Assembly: GCA_938011315.1 (NCBI GenBank)
Contig: CALLUG010000013.1
Span: forward strand, 1 to 52,147
From: an uncultured Flavobacteriaceae bacterium
GTDB taxonomy: Bacteria; Bacteroidota; Bacteroidia; Flavobacteriales; Flavobacteriaceae
Length of the DNA: 52,147 nt
Direction of reading: 5' to 3'
In this document: positions 26,414 to 35,187 of the stretch, piece after piece
Numbering within the stretch: the stretch's first letter is position 1
Layout of the letters: each line of letters starts with the position of its first letter
Notes under the pieces: model-generated
What the model was told of the DNA's origin: nothing
The model's database searches: none
Seen by the model: only the letters and a program-made list of their open reading frames with translations
Translations under genes and position numbers: made by a program

Positions 26414-27070
26414 TTATTTTACTATCAACTCTAATCCTTTTATTAATTCGTTTGATTCATAAATCTCAGCAATATCTTTTAAACTCCCAATATTCAAAAT
26501 AAGCGGTTCAATACTTTCTCGCTCAATATAAAATCTAAATTCTTTTTGATATTCATATTCTAATTGTTTTTGAAATAGAGTTATTTCTCCATTTGTTTTA
26601 CTTGCATCATAATATTTTACAAATCCGTGTCTGAATTTTAGTTTTGAGTTTTTCAGTTCTTGCTCAATTCTGTTAAAGAAAAGAGGAGGGTTTTTAATCA
26701 TTAAACAATGAGAACCAAATTCAGAATTCCTATTGTCAATTTTAAATTCCAATGGATTTGGAAATCCTTTTGATGAAACAGCATAAAGGCTATAAATATT
26801 CCCTACAACTTCCTTATAACTTTCTCTAATTTGCGTTGAAACATATTTGCCTTTATAATTGAGGTTTTTAATTTCAAATTCTCCAAATGGCAAATTGAGA
26901 AGACTACTTATTCCTTCGTAAATGTCTCCACGAAGACCATTGTCTTCTAATTTTCTAAAGTGTTGAATTGAGTTAAGAAAGACAGTTCCATTTTCATACA
27001 AATCTTTGATATGTTTCAATTTTCCGAATTTTAGAAATAACTTAATTATATGTTCGGATGTTTCTTTCAT
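26414..27070 (-). CDS. Hypothetical protein, first gene of an unknown accessory pair
   Basis: A 218-aa soluble protein beginning MKETSEHIIKLFLKFGKLKH. Distinctive features are ENGTVFLNSIQHFRKLED, LRGDIYEGISS and a C-terminal YEYQKEFRFYIE block. The overall plan (a short helical start, FLNSIQHFRKLED near residue 35, then QKEFRF late) is reminiscent of DUF2971-like or ADP-ribosyltransferase-like accessory proteins, but I cannot confirm either. No catalytic motif is certain. It leads the pair; the AT-rich region upstream (27071-27130) presumably holds its promoter. Confidence 0.65.
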   Translation of the reverse strand: MKETSEHIIKLFLKFGKLKHIKDLYENGTVFLNSIQHFRKLEDNGLRGDIYEGISSLLNLPFGEFEIKNLNYKGKYVSTQIRESYKEVVGNIYSLYAVSSKGFPNPLEFKIDNRNSEFGSHCLMIKNPPLFFNRIEQELKNSKLKFRHGFVKYYDASKTNGEITLFQKQLEYEYQKEFRFYIERESIEPLILNIGSLKDIAEIYESNELIKGLELIVK

Positions 27071-27237
27071 AATTATGCAGCATTTTGTGTGCTTTATTTT
27101 TTTTTATAAAATTAAAAAAAATATAAGGGGCAGTAGTCTAAATTCGGTAATAATTTAATGTCAGTTTTTCCATGTCTGCTAAAGCTTATAAACCTTTACA
27201 GGCAACTCCGTAAAACTGATCACATCGAATTTGGACA

Positions 27238-27248
27238 TTGCACATAAC
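27238..27248. repeat. Boundary motif TTGCACATAAC (copy 2)
   Basis: Identical to 6769-6779. It sits in the gene-free stretch 27071-27355, on the right side of the 24-27 kb island. With CGTTGTGCA at 23961 it forms inverted, related ends around that island. Nothing else recognisable is seen in this stretch. Confidence 0.45.
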
Positions 27249-27355
27249 GTGATATAGAAACGCGATAGAAACGAATGGTATAGCTTATTTAAAGAATAAA
27301 TTGATATAACTTAAAGGTCTCTATCTAAGTTTATTTTGTATTATGTATAGTCTCT

Positions 27356-27589
27356 CTAAGTTAGCGCAATTTTTTTACGCCTTAATTTTAAACTCTTAAT
27401 GTAGGCCTCTACGCTAATAATGGCTTTGCTTTTTTTAATAATAAAATCGCCACTTTGTATTTTAGGATTTTTGCTAATAGGGTCTATTTTTTTTATTGTA
27501 AGTTCTTTTTTAGTTTTAATTGTTTTGTTTTGACTCATAGCCAAACTAGGACTAATTAAAAAAGCGAGTATTATTAATATTCTGTACAT
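27356..27589 (-). CDS. Small secreted protein, unknown
   Basis: A 77-aa protein with a clear signal peptide (MYRILIILAFLISPSLAMSQ) and a short, very lysine-rich, positively charged remainder (KTIKTKKELTIKKIDPISKN). I do not recognise it. It lies between the accessory island and the glycosylasparaginase gene with room on both sides, so it is probably monocistronic. The signal sequence and an ATG argue that it is real, but it could be a degraded fragment. Confidence 0.5.
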   Translation of the reverse strand: MYRILIILAFLISPSLAMSQNKTIKTKKELTIKKIDPISKNPKIQSGDFIIKKSKAIISVEAYIKSLKLRRKKIALT

Positions 27590-27797
27590 ATTATTTTATT
27601 AGTATGTTTCTGAGTGCAAAGAAAACACCTATTATAAATAACTGTAAATAAATTTGTTAAATGGTAATAAAAACTAGTTTATGTTAGTAAAGCGCATAAA
27701 TTATAGACGAAGTTCTCTAATATTTTTAAGTTTTTTTAAGGGCATCGGTTGTTCGTGTTGTAAATATCGACAAGTAGATGTTTTGTTGTTGTTTTAG

Positions 27798-28793
27798 TTA
27801 AGATTTTGGATGGTAATAATAATCGGGGCTTATTGCTATGTTTTCGCCATTTTGGTATTTCATATAAGTAAATCCTTCATGAATACAGTAAGCCCCTGTG
27901 TTTCCTTGCTTATCCATAGCAATATATGCAATTTGAAACGCTTTGTATTGTTGGTTTTTGTTTACAATTCTTGCAATAGCTTCTTCACATGCTTCTTGTG
28001 GTGTTTTGCCGTTTCGCATTAATTCTACAATAAGAAAACTACCTACTGTTTTTAATACTTCCTCGCCCATACCTGTAGCTACTGCGCCACCAACTTGATT
28101 GTCTATAAACAAACCAGCACCTATAATTGGCGAATCTCCAACACGTCCTCTCATTTTGTAAGACAAACCAGAAGTACTACAAGCTCCTGCAATATCGCCT
28201 TTTTCATCTAGGGTTAGCATCCCAATGGTGTCGTGGTTTTCAATATTAATAATAGGGTTATATTTCGATGATTTTTTCCAGGTTTGCCAAGCGCTTTTTG
28301 AGCTTTGTGTTAACAATTCTTCTTTTTTAAACCCTTGTGAGTAGGCAAAATCTTCGGCGCCTTTGCCAGCTAACATCACATGAGGCGTTTCTTCCATTAC
28401 TTTTCTAGCAAGAGCGGCAACATGGGTAATATTTTCTACGCAAGCTACTGCGCCGCAATCACCTTTTGGATTCATAACACAGGCATCTAGTGTGACATTT
28501 CCGTCACGATCTGGCGCACCACCTTTGCCTACAGTTGTATTTTTGAGGTTGTCTTCCTCTACTTGCACTCCTTCTATGGCGGCATCTAGAGCTGATTTGC
28601 CTTGCATTAGTGCTTTTCCTGCAACAGCATTTGCTTTTGTAAAGCGCCAAGTACAAATAGCGGTAGGCCCTTTAGTTAGGTTTTGTTGTTGATTGCTTTG
28701 ATTTTTAACATCCGTACAACGGCTTAAGCTTGTACCTACGGCTAAGCCTACTCCTGTTAAGGTTGCCTTTTTTATAAAGTTTCGTCGTTCCAT
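27798..28793 (-). CDS. N4-(beta-N-acetylglucosaminyl)-L-asparaginase (glycosylasparaginase)
   Basis: Ntn-hydrolase that cleaves the GlcNAc-asparagine bond left from N-glycoproteins. The 331-aa precursor has a Tat-like signal (MERRNFIKKATLTGVGLAVG) followed by a cysteine (SLSRC, C26) that could be lipidated. Autocleavage is expected before T189 in NHDTIGML, which becomes the catalytic N-terminal threonine. SGLSYKMRGRVGDSPIIGAG carries substrate-binding residues, and GMGEEV follows later. It lies 5 bases downstream of the GH92 gene, so the mannosidase and the asparaginase form an operon acting at two ends of the same glycan. Confidence 0.93.
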   Translation of the reverse strand: MERRNFIKKATLTGVGLAVGTSLSRCTDVKNQSNQQQNLTKGPTAICTWRFTKANAVAGKALMQGKSALDAAIEGVQVEEDNLKNTTVGKGGAPDRDGNVTLDACVMNPKGDCGAVACVENITHVAALARKVMEETPHVMLAGKGAEDFAYSQGFKKEELLTQSSKSAWQTWKKSSKYNPIINIENHDTIGMLTLDEKGDIAGACSTSGLSYKMRGRVGDSPIIGAGLFIDNQVGGAVATGMGEEVLKTVGSFLIVELMRNGKTPQEACEEAIARIVNKNQQYKAFQIAYIAMDKQGNTGAYCIHEGFTYMKYQNGENIAISPDYYYHPKS

Positions 28794-28798
28794 AATGG

Positions 28799-31714
28799 TT
28801 ATTTAATTAAAATTTCGTCCATAAAAATCCAACTTTTCCCATTGTACTCATGACCAATATGCCATTTTGGAATATTTCCCAAAGTTTTTGCCACAACTTT
28901 TATGTATCTCACTTTTTTAGAAGAAAATTGAGCACTAATACGTTTAACTTCTGCATTTTGACTGGGGCTAGTTTTAGGCAGTAGTATTGTTTTTAAAAGG
29001 TTAAAATGCTTAGCATCTGTAGAGCTTAGATAACTTACTTCTGTTGGAAGAAAAATCCATGGGCTTTGATCTTTTAAAAAACCAACCTCAATTTGAGTAA
29101 TTGCTTTTTCGCTCCCTAAATCTACAATAACACTAACATCTTTATTGTGATAGCCCTGCCAAATACCTGTTCTGTAGTCTGCTCCCCCTATAATACCATC
29201 TATCAAAGCATTATCACCGCCACCACTATAGCGTTGTGCATACTCTGTTTGTAAATGAATATTCATATTAGGGTCTATTTTATAAAACTGAGTACTAATG
29301 GCATTGCTTTTAATATTATTACTTTGAGCGTAGGTTGTTAATACCGAAGCTTTAGTAATGGTAATAGGACCATTGTATTTTTTAAATTCAGAAGTATCTA
29401 TTTTATAGAATATTTGGGTATTTGGTTGCACGTTATTTAGGTGTATCGTGGTGCTTTCCTTAAAAGCAATATCCCCTTTTTGTATATATGGTGCAACAAC
29501 TATAGGGTGCTCTGTAATTGCTGTTACGGGTTCTTGCCCTTGTTTTGTACCCCAAGTTGTAGGTGCGTTTGTCATTTCAAATACAAGTGTGCCTCCATTG
29601 ATAACCTCATCGTGTTTTAAATAAGTTCGGTTTAGCGCTTTTCCGTTTAAGTGGGCAGAAGCTATATATTTGTTTTCTGTAGAAACCTGTTTGGCGATTA
29701 TAGTTAGTGTGTTTCCGTTTTCCAAATTAAGGGTTGTTTTCTTAAATAAGGGAGTCCCTATAATGTATTGGTTAGCTCCCGGGGTAACGGGGTAAAATCC
29801 CATAGCACTAAGGACATACCAAGCACTCATTTGCCCACAATCTTCGTTTCCAGAAATACCGTTTGGTGTGTTTGTGTATAATTCAGTTAATATTTGCCGT
29901 ACTTTTTCTTGTGTTTTATAGGGTTTGTTTACAAAATTATAAAGGTATGCCATATGGTGACTTGGTTCATTACCATGTGCATATTGACCAATAAGCCCTG
30001 TGATATCGACTTGATTTCCGCCGTGCAAATTGTTGTTTGCTGTAAATAGGGCATCTAATTGTGCGTCTAGTTGGTCTTTGCCTCCTAAAAGGCTAATAAA
30101 CCCACTAATATCTTGTGGAACATAAAAACTATATTGCCAAGCATTGGCTTCTGTATAGTTAAAATTTACTTCGTAAGGGTCAAAAGGTTTAAACCAAGTG
30201 TTTCTTACCCGACCTCTCATAAATTTTGTTTGGGGGTCAAAAACATTTTTATACGATTGTGCTCTTTGCATGTAGGTTTTAAACGCTTTAGGTTTCTTCA
30301 TTTTTTTTGCCATTTGCGCAATTGTCCAATCATCGTAAGCATACTCTAAGGTTTTGGAAACAGATTCGCTTTCTTCTTCAACAGGAATATAGCCTTGCTG
30401 TTTGTATGATGATAACCCGAGCTTATCTCTTGTTGCGCTATGCGTCATTGCCTCAAATGCTTTTTCAGGATCAAAGCCACCAATACCTTTTAGGTAAGCA
30501 TCAGCAATTACAGGAACGGCATGATAGCCAATCATACAATGTGTGTAATTGCCCGCAAGATCCCAAATAGGCATAATGCCACCTTCGTCGTATTTGCTCA
30601 GTAATGTATTTACAAAATCGCTGCTACGTTTTTGCTCAATAATAGTGTACAGGGGGTGAGCTGCTCTATAGGTATCCCAAAGTGAAAATACAGTGTAGTA
30701 GTTAAATGTTTTATTATTATGAATTTTTAAATCAATACCACGGTAACGCCCATCAACATCTTGGTATAGGTTTGGAGCTAACATTGTATGGTATAGTGCC
30801 GAGTAAAAATTAGTTTTCTGTTCTACATTCGTATCTTCTACTATTATTTTTTGTAATTGAGACTCCCAAATGTTTTCGGCATCGGCTTTAATTTGGTTAA
30901 AGGATTTGTTTCCAATTTCAATATCGTGGTTTTTTTTTGCGCCAATTTCATCTACGGCAGAAATTCCTATAGAAACATAAACAGGGTCATTATTTGGGTT
31001 ATCAAACTCAAAAGCCATTTTTGTCGGTTTTGGAGCGTTTGGTTTTGGGGTAGCTTTAAAGGGCTTTGAAAATTTTATATAATAAAATAAGCGCTGATCT
31101 TCGGACCATGCTTTGGAGTGCCTATACCCAGAAAGTTCCTGATTAGAAATAATATTAATGGCATGGCCTAGCAGCTTATCGCGGTGTTCTAAATCTAAAA
31201 TTACGATTTGATGCTCTGCCGAAGGAAATTTATACTGGTGCATACCGCTTCTAGAGCTTACACTAAGTGCTACCTGTATATTAGTGCTGTCAAGCTGTAC
31301 CTTATAAAACCCAGGACTTGCTTGCTCTTTATCGTGAGAAAAATGAGCGCGATATCCTTCTTTACCATCTGCACCGTTGTTAAACTGTATTTTGTTGGTT
31401 GGCATTAATAAAATATCGCCATAATCGGAAATTCCGGTACCGCTTAAATGGGTGTGTGAAAAGCCATAAATATAATTGTCGTCGTAATGATAGCCCGAAC
31501 AGCCATCCCAACCGTCAAGACGTGTATCGGGGCTTAATTGCATCATTCCAAAAGGCAGTGTAGCCCCAGGGTAAGTATGGCCATGACCTCCTGTACCAAT
31601 AAATGGATTAACATAAGACGTTAACGCTTTGTCCTTTTTTGCAAGTTCAACAGTATTGTTTGTACATGCTGATAAAGAGAGTGCTGCTAAAAGGTAACAT
31701 AAAATTCGTTTCAT
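28799..31714 (-). CDS. GH92 family alpha-mannosidase with C-terminal carbohydrate-binding-like domains
   Basis: A 971-aa exo-acting, calcium-dependent alpha-mannosidase. It has a lipoprotein signal with LSAC (C17), so it is probably on the cell surface or in the periplasm. The GH92 opening is clear: YVNPFIGTGGHGHTYPGATL and FGMMQLSPDTR, with GNEPSHHMAYLYNF and NEDCGQMSAWYVLSAMGFYP later. After about residue 750 come a chitobiase-like C-terminal module (IYKGD-type text, QIFYKIDTSEFKKYNGP) and a discoidin-like domain ending at the C-terminus (VRYIKVVAKTLGNIPKWHIG). Substrates are probably high-mannose N-glycans, given the neighbouring glycosylasparaginase; linkage preference cannot be read. Confidence 0.95.
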   Translation of the reverse strand: MKRILCYLLAALSLSACTNNTVELAKKDKALTSYVNPFIGTGGHGHTYPGATLPFGMMQLSPDTRLDGWDGCSGYHYDDNYIYGFSHTHLSGTGISDYGDILLMPTNKIQFNNGADGKEGYRAHFSHDKEQASPGFYKVQLDSTNIQVALSVSSRSGMHQYKFPSAEHQIVILDLEHRDKLLGHAINIISNQELSGYRHSKAWSEDQRLFYYIKFSKPFKATPKPNAPKPTKMAFEFDNPNNDPVYVSIGISAVDEIGAKKNHDIEIGNKSFNQIKADAENIWESQLQKIIVEDTNVEQKTNFYSALYHTMLAPNLYQDVDGRYRGIDLKIHNNKTFNYYTVFSLWDTYRAAHPLYTIIEQKRSSDFVNTLLSKYDEGGIMPIWDLAGNYTHCMIGYHAVPVIADAYLKGIGGFDPEKAFEAMTHSATRDKLGLSSYKQQGYIPVEEESESVSKTLEYAYDDWTIAQMAKKMKKPKAFKTYMQRAQSYKNVFDPQTKFMRGRVRNTWFKPFDPYEVNFNYTEANAWQYSFYVPQDISGFISLLGGKDQLDAQLDALFTANNNLHGGNQVDITGLIGQYAHGNEPSHHMAYLYNFVNKPYKTQEKVRQILTELYTNTPNGISGNEDCGQMSAWYVLSAMGFYPVTPGANQYIIGTPLFKKTTLNLENGNTLTIIAKQVSTENKYIASAHLNGKALNRTYLKHDEVINGGTLVFEMTNAPTTWGTKQGQEPVTAITEHPIVVAPYIQKGDIAFKESTTIHLNNVQPNTQIFYKIDTSEFKKYNGPITITKASVLTTYAQSNNIKSNAISTQFYKIDPNMNIHLQTEYAQRYSGGGDNALIDGIIGGADYRTGIWQGYHNKDVSVIVDLGSEKAITQIEVGFLKDQSPWIFLPTEVSYLSSTDAKHFNLLKTILLPKTSPSQNAEVKRISAQFSSKKVRYIKVVAKTLGNIPKWHIGHEYNGKSWIFMDEILIK

Positions 31715-31835
31715 ATTAAAAAATTAAAGCTTTCGAAAGATAATAAATCTATAGCAATAATTAACTAAAATGTAAAGAGTCCTTAACGCACACTAACTTT
31801 AAAAGTTAACCCATAAAACCAAGCTACTTTTTAAC

Positions 31836-31843
31836 TACTTTTG
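31836..31843 (+). promoter_or_regulatory. Likely -7 element of rlmN
   Basis: TACTTTTG followed by C, 8 bases before the rlmN ATG. If used, the mRNA would have only a few leader bases. The -33 TTG is missing at the ideal distance. Confidence 0.4.
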
Positions 31844-31851
31844 CACAAGCT

Positions 31852-32892
31852 ATGGTAACTAATAAGAAAGACATACGCGCACTCAGTAAAGAACAGTTAA
31901 GAACGTTTTTTGAAAGCAAAGGAGACAAAGCCTTTCGTGGCGACCAAGTATATGCATGGCTATGGCAAAAATCGGCACATGATTTTGTAGACATGACCAA
32001 CCTATCAAAGGCAACTAGAGACATGTTACAAAACAACTTTGTGATTAATCATATTAATGTTGATAATTTTCAGCGTAGTAATGATGGTACCGTAAAAAAT
32101 GCTATACGCCTACACGATGGTCTAATTGTAGAGTCTGTATTAATCCCTACAGCAACAAGAACCACAGCCTGTATATCCTCTCAAGTAGGATGCAGTTTAG
32201 ATTGTAAATTTTGCGCAACAGCACGACTAAAACGGATGCGTAATCTAAATCCTGATGAAATTTTTGATCAGGTTACAGCTATAAATCAACAGAGTAAACA
32301 CTACCATAATCGCCCGTTGAGCAATATTGTATTTATGGGTATGGGAGAGCCGTTAATGAACTATAATAACGTCATTAAGGCAATAGACAAAATAACCTCT
32401 ACCGAGGGTTTAGCGATGTCGCCAAAGCGCATTACAGTATCAACCTCTGGGGTGCCTAAGATGATTAAAAAAATGGCTGATGAGGCTGTTAAGTTTAACT
32501 TGGCAGTATCTCTACACTCCGCAATAGACGAGGTTCGTACCAGTATAATGCCTTTTAATACTACTTTTCCTTTGGCAGATTTAAAAGATGCTTTGGTTTA
32601 TTGGTACGAAAAAACAAAACAAAAAGTTACTTATGAGTATGTTGTATGGAAAGGCGTTAACGATACGCAAAAAGATATCGACGCTTTAGTTACATTTTGC
32701 AAATATGTACCTTCAAAAGTAAATCTTATAGAATATAATACGATAGATGATGCCGCTTTTGTACAGGCCAGTAAGCTTAGTATAGATAAGTATATTCGTA
32801 CGCTAGAGCAAAACAATATTATTGTTAATATACGCCGTAGTAGAGGGAAAGATATTGATGCTGCCTGTGGGCAATTAGCAAATAAAAGTTAA
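31852..32892 (+). CDS. rlmN: 23S rRNA (A2503-C2)/tRNA (A37-C2) methyltransferase RlmN
   Basis: Radical-SAM methyltransferase for 23S rRNA A2503 and some tRNAs; 346 aa. The radical-SAM cluster motif is C114-SLD-C118-KF-C121. FMGMGEPLMNY and STSGVP are SAM-site features, and the late ACGQL (C338) carries the cysteine that forms the covalent RNA intermediate. Full length. It is followed after 3 bases by the polyprenyl synthase gene, so they are co-transcribed. Confidence 0.96.
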   Translation: MVTNKKDIRALSKEQLRTFFESKGDKAFRGDQVYAWLWQKSAHDFVDMTNLSKATRDMLQNNFVINHINVDNFQRSNDGTVKNAIRLHDGLIVESVLIPTATRTTACISSQVGCSLDCKFCATARLKRMRNLNPDEIFDQVTAINQQSKHYHNRPLSNIVFMGMGEPLMNYNNVIKAIDKITSTEGLAMSPKRITVSTSGVPKMIKKMADEAVKFNLAVSLHSAIDEVRTSIMPFNTTFPLADLKDALVYWYEKTKQKVTYEYVVWKGVNDTQKDIDALVTFCKYVPSKVNLIEYNTIDDAAFVQASKLSIDKYIRTLEQNNIIVNIRRSRGKDIDAACGQLANKS

Positions 32893-32895
32893 CAA

Positions 32896-33873
32896 ATGAA
32901 AGTTGTAGAGCAAATTAAACAACCCATTGCTTTTGAGATGGATCTTTTTGAAAGTAAATTTCGTTTATCCATGTCTTCAAAAGTTGCTCTACTAAACAGG
33001 ATTACACACTACATCGTTAACCGAAAAGGAAAACAAATGCGCCCTATGTTTGTGTTTTTGGTGTCTAAAATGGTTGCTAACGGAGAAGTGAGCGATCGCA
33101 CCTATAGAGGTGCGGCGGTAATAGAACTAATACACACAGCAACCTTAGTGCACGACGATGTGGTAGATGACAGTAACCGCAGACGTGGTTTTTTTTCTGT
33201 GAATGCCCTATGGAAAAATAAAATAGCCGTTTTAATAGGCGATTTTTTATTATCTAAAGGCTTGCTGCTTTCTATAGATAATAATGATTTTGATTTGCTC
33301 AAAATTATATCTGTAGCCGTGCGTGAAATGAGCGAGGGAGAGTTATTACAAATTGAAAAAGCTAGACAACTAGATATTACAGAGGCTATATATTACGAAA
33401 TTATTAGACAAAAAACAGCAACCCTCATTGCTGCATGTTGTAGCTTAGGAGCTGCGTCGGTAAAACCAAACTCTAAGCACGTAGACGCTATGCGAAAGTT
33501 TGGCGAGTTAATAGGGATGGCATTTCAAATTAAAGATGACTTGTTTGATTACGGCACGGAGCAAATAGGCAAACCAACAGGAATTGACATTAAAGAACAA
33601 AAAATGACACTGCCCCTTATTTATGTCCTTAATAAAGTTAGTACTAAAGAAAGAAGGTGGCTTATTAACTCTATAAAAAAACATCATAAAAATCCTAAAA
33701 GAGTAAAAGAAGTTATTGCCTTTGTAAAAGCTAAAGGTGGCTTAGAGTATGCAACTTCCAAAATGAAAACTTTTCAAGACCAAGCACTGCAATACCTTCA
33801 AAAATATCCAAAATCGGAATATAGAGATTCCCTAGAACTTATGGTAAATTATGTTATAGAGCGAAAGCGGTAG
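32896..33873 (+). CDS. All-trans polyprenyl diphosphate synthase
   Basis: A 325-aa isoprenyl chain elongation enzyme. The first aspartate-rich motif is VHDDVVDDSNRRRG, the second KDDLFDYG, and GKQMRPMFVFLVSKM carries the substrate-binding basic residues. Bulky residues near the first motif are few, so a medium-to-long product (as for a menaquinone side chain) is plausible. Product length cannot be read with certainty. Second gene after rlmN. Confidence 0.93.
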   Translation: MKVVEQIKQPIAFEMDLFESKFRLSMSSKVALLNRITHYIVNRKGKQMRPMFVFLVSKMVANGEVSDRTYRGAAVIELIHTATLVHDDVVDDSNRRRGFFSVNALWKNKIAVLIGDFLLSKGLLLSIDNNDFDLLKIISVAVREMSEGELLQIEKARQLDITEAIYYEIIRQKTATLIAACCSLGAASVKPNSKHVDAMRKFGELIGMAFQIKDDLFDYGTEQIGKPTGIDIKEQKMTLPLIYVLNKVSTKERRWLINSIKKHHKNPKRVKEVIAFVKAKGGLEYATSKMKTFQDQALQYLQKYPKSEYRDSLELMVNYVIERKR

Positions 33874-34269
33874 GTGGTTATTATTGAAATGATTTAAACT
33901 ATTTTCTTAATCAAGGCAACCTTTTTTATAACATTTGCGTCTTTACTTATAGAGACGTACAAAAACTCAATTCTTGAAGGTTATTAAGCTATATTCTATA
34001 AATGTGCCGCAATAAATCAAACTACTTTTATTATAGAATTTCTACAGAATTAAACAAAATTGAAATAATTACAACCTTTGATAAAAGATAGAATTCTGAC
34101 AAACTAAGAAAGCATATTTCATACATAAGGTCTTTACTAACAATAGCTAATGCATACATAAAACGTGGCATGCAAAAAGAAGCTAATTTTTCCGATTAAA
34201 CACAAGCCTGTTTTTACGTTTTTATTTTAAATCACTTAAAAAGCCAAATATAAAAATTTGGTGTTCCCA
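33874..34269. other. Intergenic region between polyprenyl synthase and the retron-like locus
   Basis: No gene is seen. It holds a weak hairpin, CGTCT/AGACG, around 33934, AT-rich DNA, and at its right end the boundary repeats described separately. The convergent genes on both sides need terminators here; none has a classical GC-rich stem with a U-tract. Confidence 0.5.
34199..34260. repeat. Boundary repeat at the 3' edge of the retron-like locus
   Basis: ACACAAGCC (34200-34208) and AAGCCAAATATAAAAATTTG (34241-34260) match parts of the repeat at 24017-24062, the latter at 19 of 20 positions. The order of the two parts is swapped between the copies. It lies 9 bases from the reverse transcriptase stop. 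Confidence 0.6.
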
Positions 34270-35187
34270 CTAAATAGATGAGAATCTTTCAGAAGCCTTA
34301 TAATAGTTATGTTTTATACACGTTTTGGCAGGTGGACTTCCCTTATCCTTTCGGTAAATTTGTTCTTTATAAGCTTTTCTGCCTTTAATCTGTTTTGGTT
34401 TCATTTTCGATTCGTCTTTGCCTCGAAATTTTTCTGTCACTTTCATAGTACTTAAACCTACAATAACTCCAGTAATAATTGATTTGTTTTTTCGATAAGT
34501 GGTTTTTGGCTTACTAACTTTTAGTCCATTTCCCGTAATACATTTTATTATTGGAATACATTTTTCTCTAAAATCATTATTTGATGAAAATGTCAAGTCA
34601 TCAATCCACCTCGAATATGAGATGTTTTCTCCTTTTAAAGTGTCAAGAATTTGGTTGTCGATTTTTTCAAACACAATATTTGAAAGTGTTGGGCTTGTTG
34701 GTGCTCCTTGAGGTAAAGATTTCGAATTCCAACTGTCCTTTGTTTTGAAAATAGTCAGTTTAGTAATTGTGTCAGCTACTTTTTTTGAAAAACCTTTGTA
34801 TCTCAACGCATTAAAAACCATACTATCAGAAACCGAAGGGAAAAAGTTGGTAAGATCAGTCTGAAACCTATAAACATTTCCTTTGTGTATTTTCGAATTG
34901 TCGATATTTCCACAACCTTTTACACCTCCTTGTATGTGCGGAATTAAATCGACTTTGCTTAATACTTTATGCTGTAATTTGTTTTGAATATCCTTAAGCT
35001 TTTTACGACTTGGATTGTAGAATCTTTTTTGGGCAATACCGTCTTTTACTTTGGGAAGTCCAGTTTTGGAATTGTATTTAATTTTTGAGAACTCGTAATA
35101 ATAGTGATTTATATTTTCAACAATTTTGACAATTTCTTTTTTATCATAACCGATTATACCGCAAAGGTGATTTAAAGTTTTAATCAT
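34270..35187 (-). CDS. Retron-type reverse transcriptase with WIDD active-site box
   Basis: A 305-aa reverse transcriptase without maturase or endonuclease domains, the size of retron RTs. Motif A is FQTDLTNFFPSV (D111), the B region is LPQGAPTSPTLSN (158-170), and the catalytic box is SRWIDDLTFS with D196 and D197. The nucleotides confirm TGG ATT GAT GAC, so the usual tyrosine of YxDD is tryptophan. ITG at 238-240 is close to the VTG motif used by retron RTs for recognising their RNA, and a basic tail follows. I chose the ATG at 35187, whose ATGATTAA overlaps the stop of the XRE gene. Together with the upstream structured RNA, this points to msDNA synthesis. Confidence 0.9.
   Translation of the reverse strand: MIKTLNHLCGIIGYDKKEIVKIVENINHYYYEFSKIKYNSKTGLPKVKDGIAQKRFYNPSRKKLKDIQNKLQHKVLSKVDLIPHIQGGVKGCGNIDNSKIHKGNVYRFQTDLTNFFPSVSDSMVFNALRYKGFSKKVADTITKLTIFKTKDSWNSKSLPQGAPTSPTLSNIVFEKIDNQILDTLKGENISYSRWIDDLTFSSNNDFREKCIPIIKCITGNGLKVSKPKTTYRKNKSIITGVIVGLSTMKVTEKFRGKDESKMKPKQIKGRKAYKEQIYRKDKGSPPAKTCIKHNYYKASERFSSI

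Noticed and set aside
23961-27248. Integron attC sites
   Set aside because: The boundary motifs recall cassette arrays, but they lack the RYYYAAC and GTTRRRY core sites of attC and no integrase is present.
34270-35187. Group II intron or diversity-generating retroelement as the RT's identity
   Set aside because: No maturase (X) or endonuclease domain, no intron RNA, and no template/variable repeat pair was seen; the upstream a1/a2 RNA fits a retron better.
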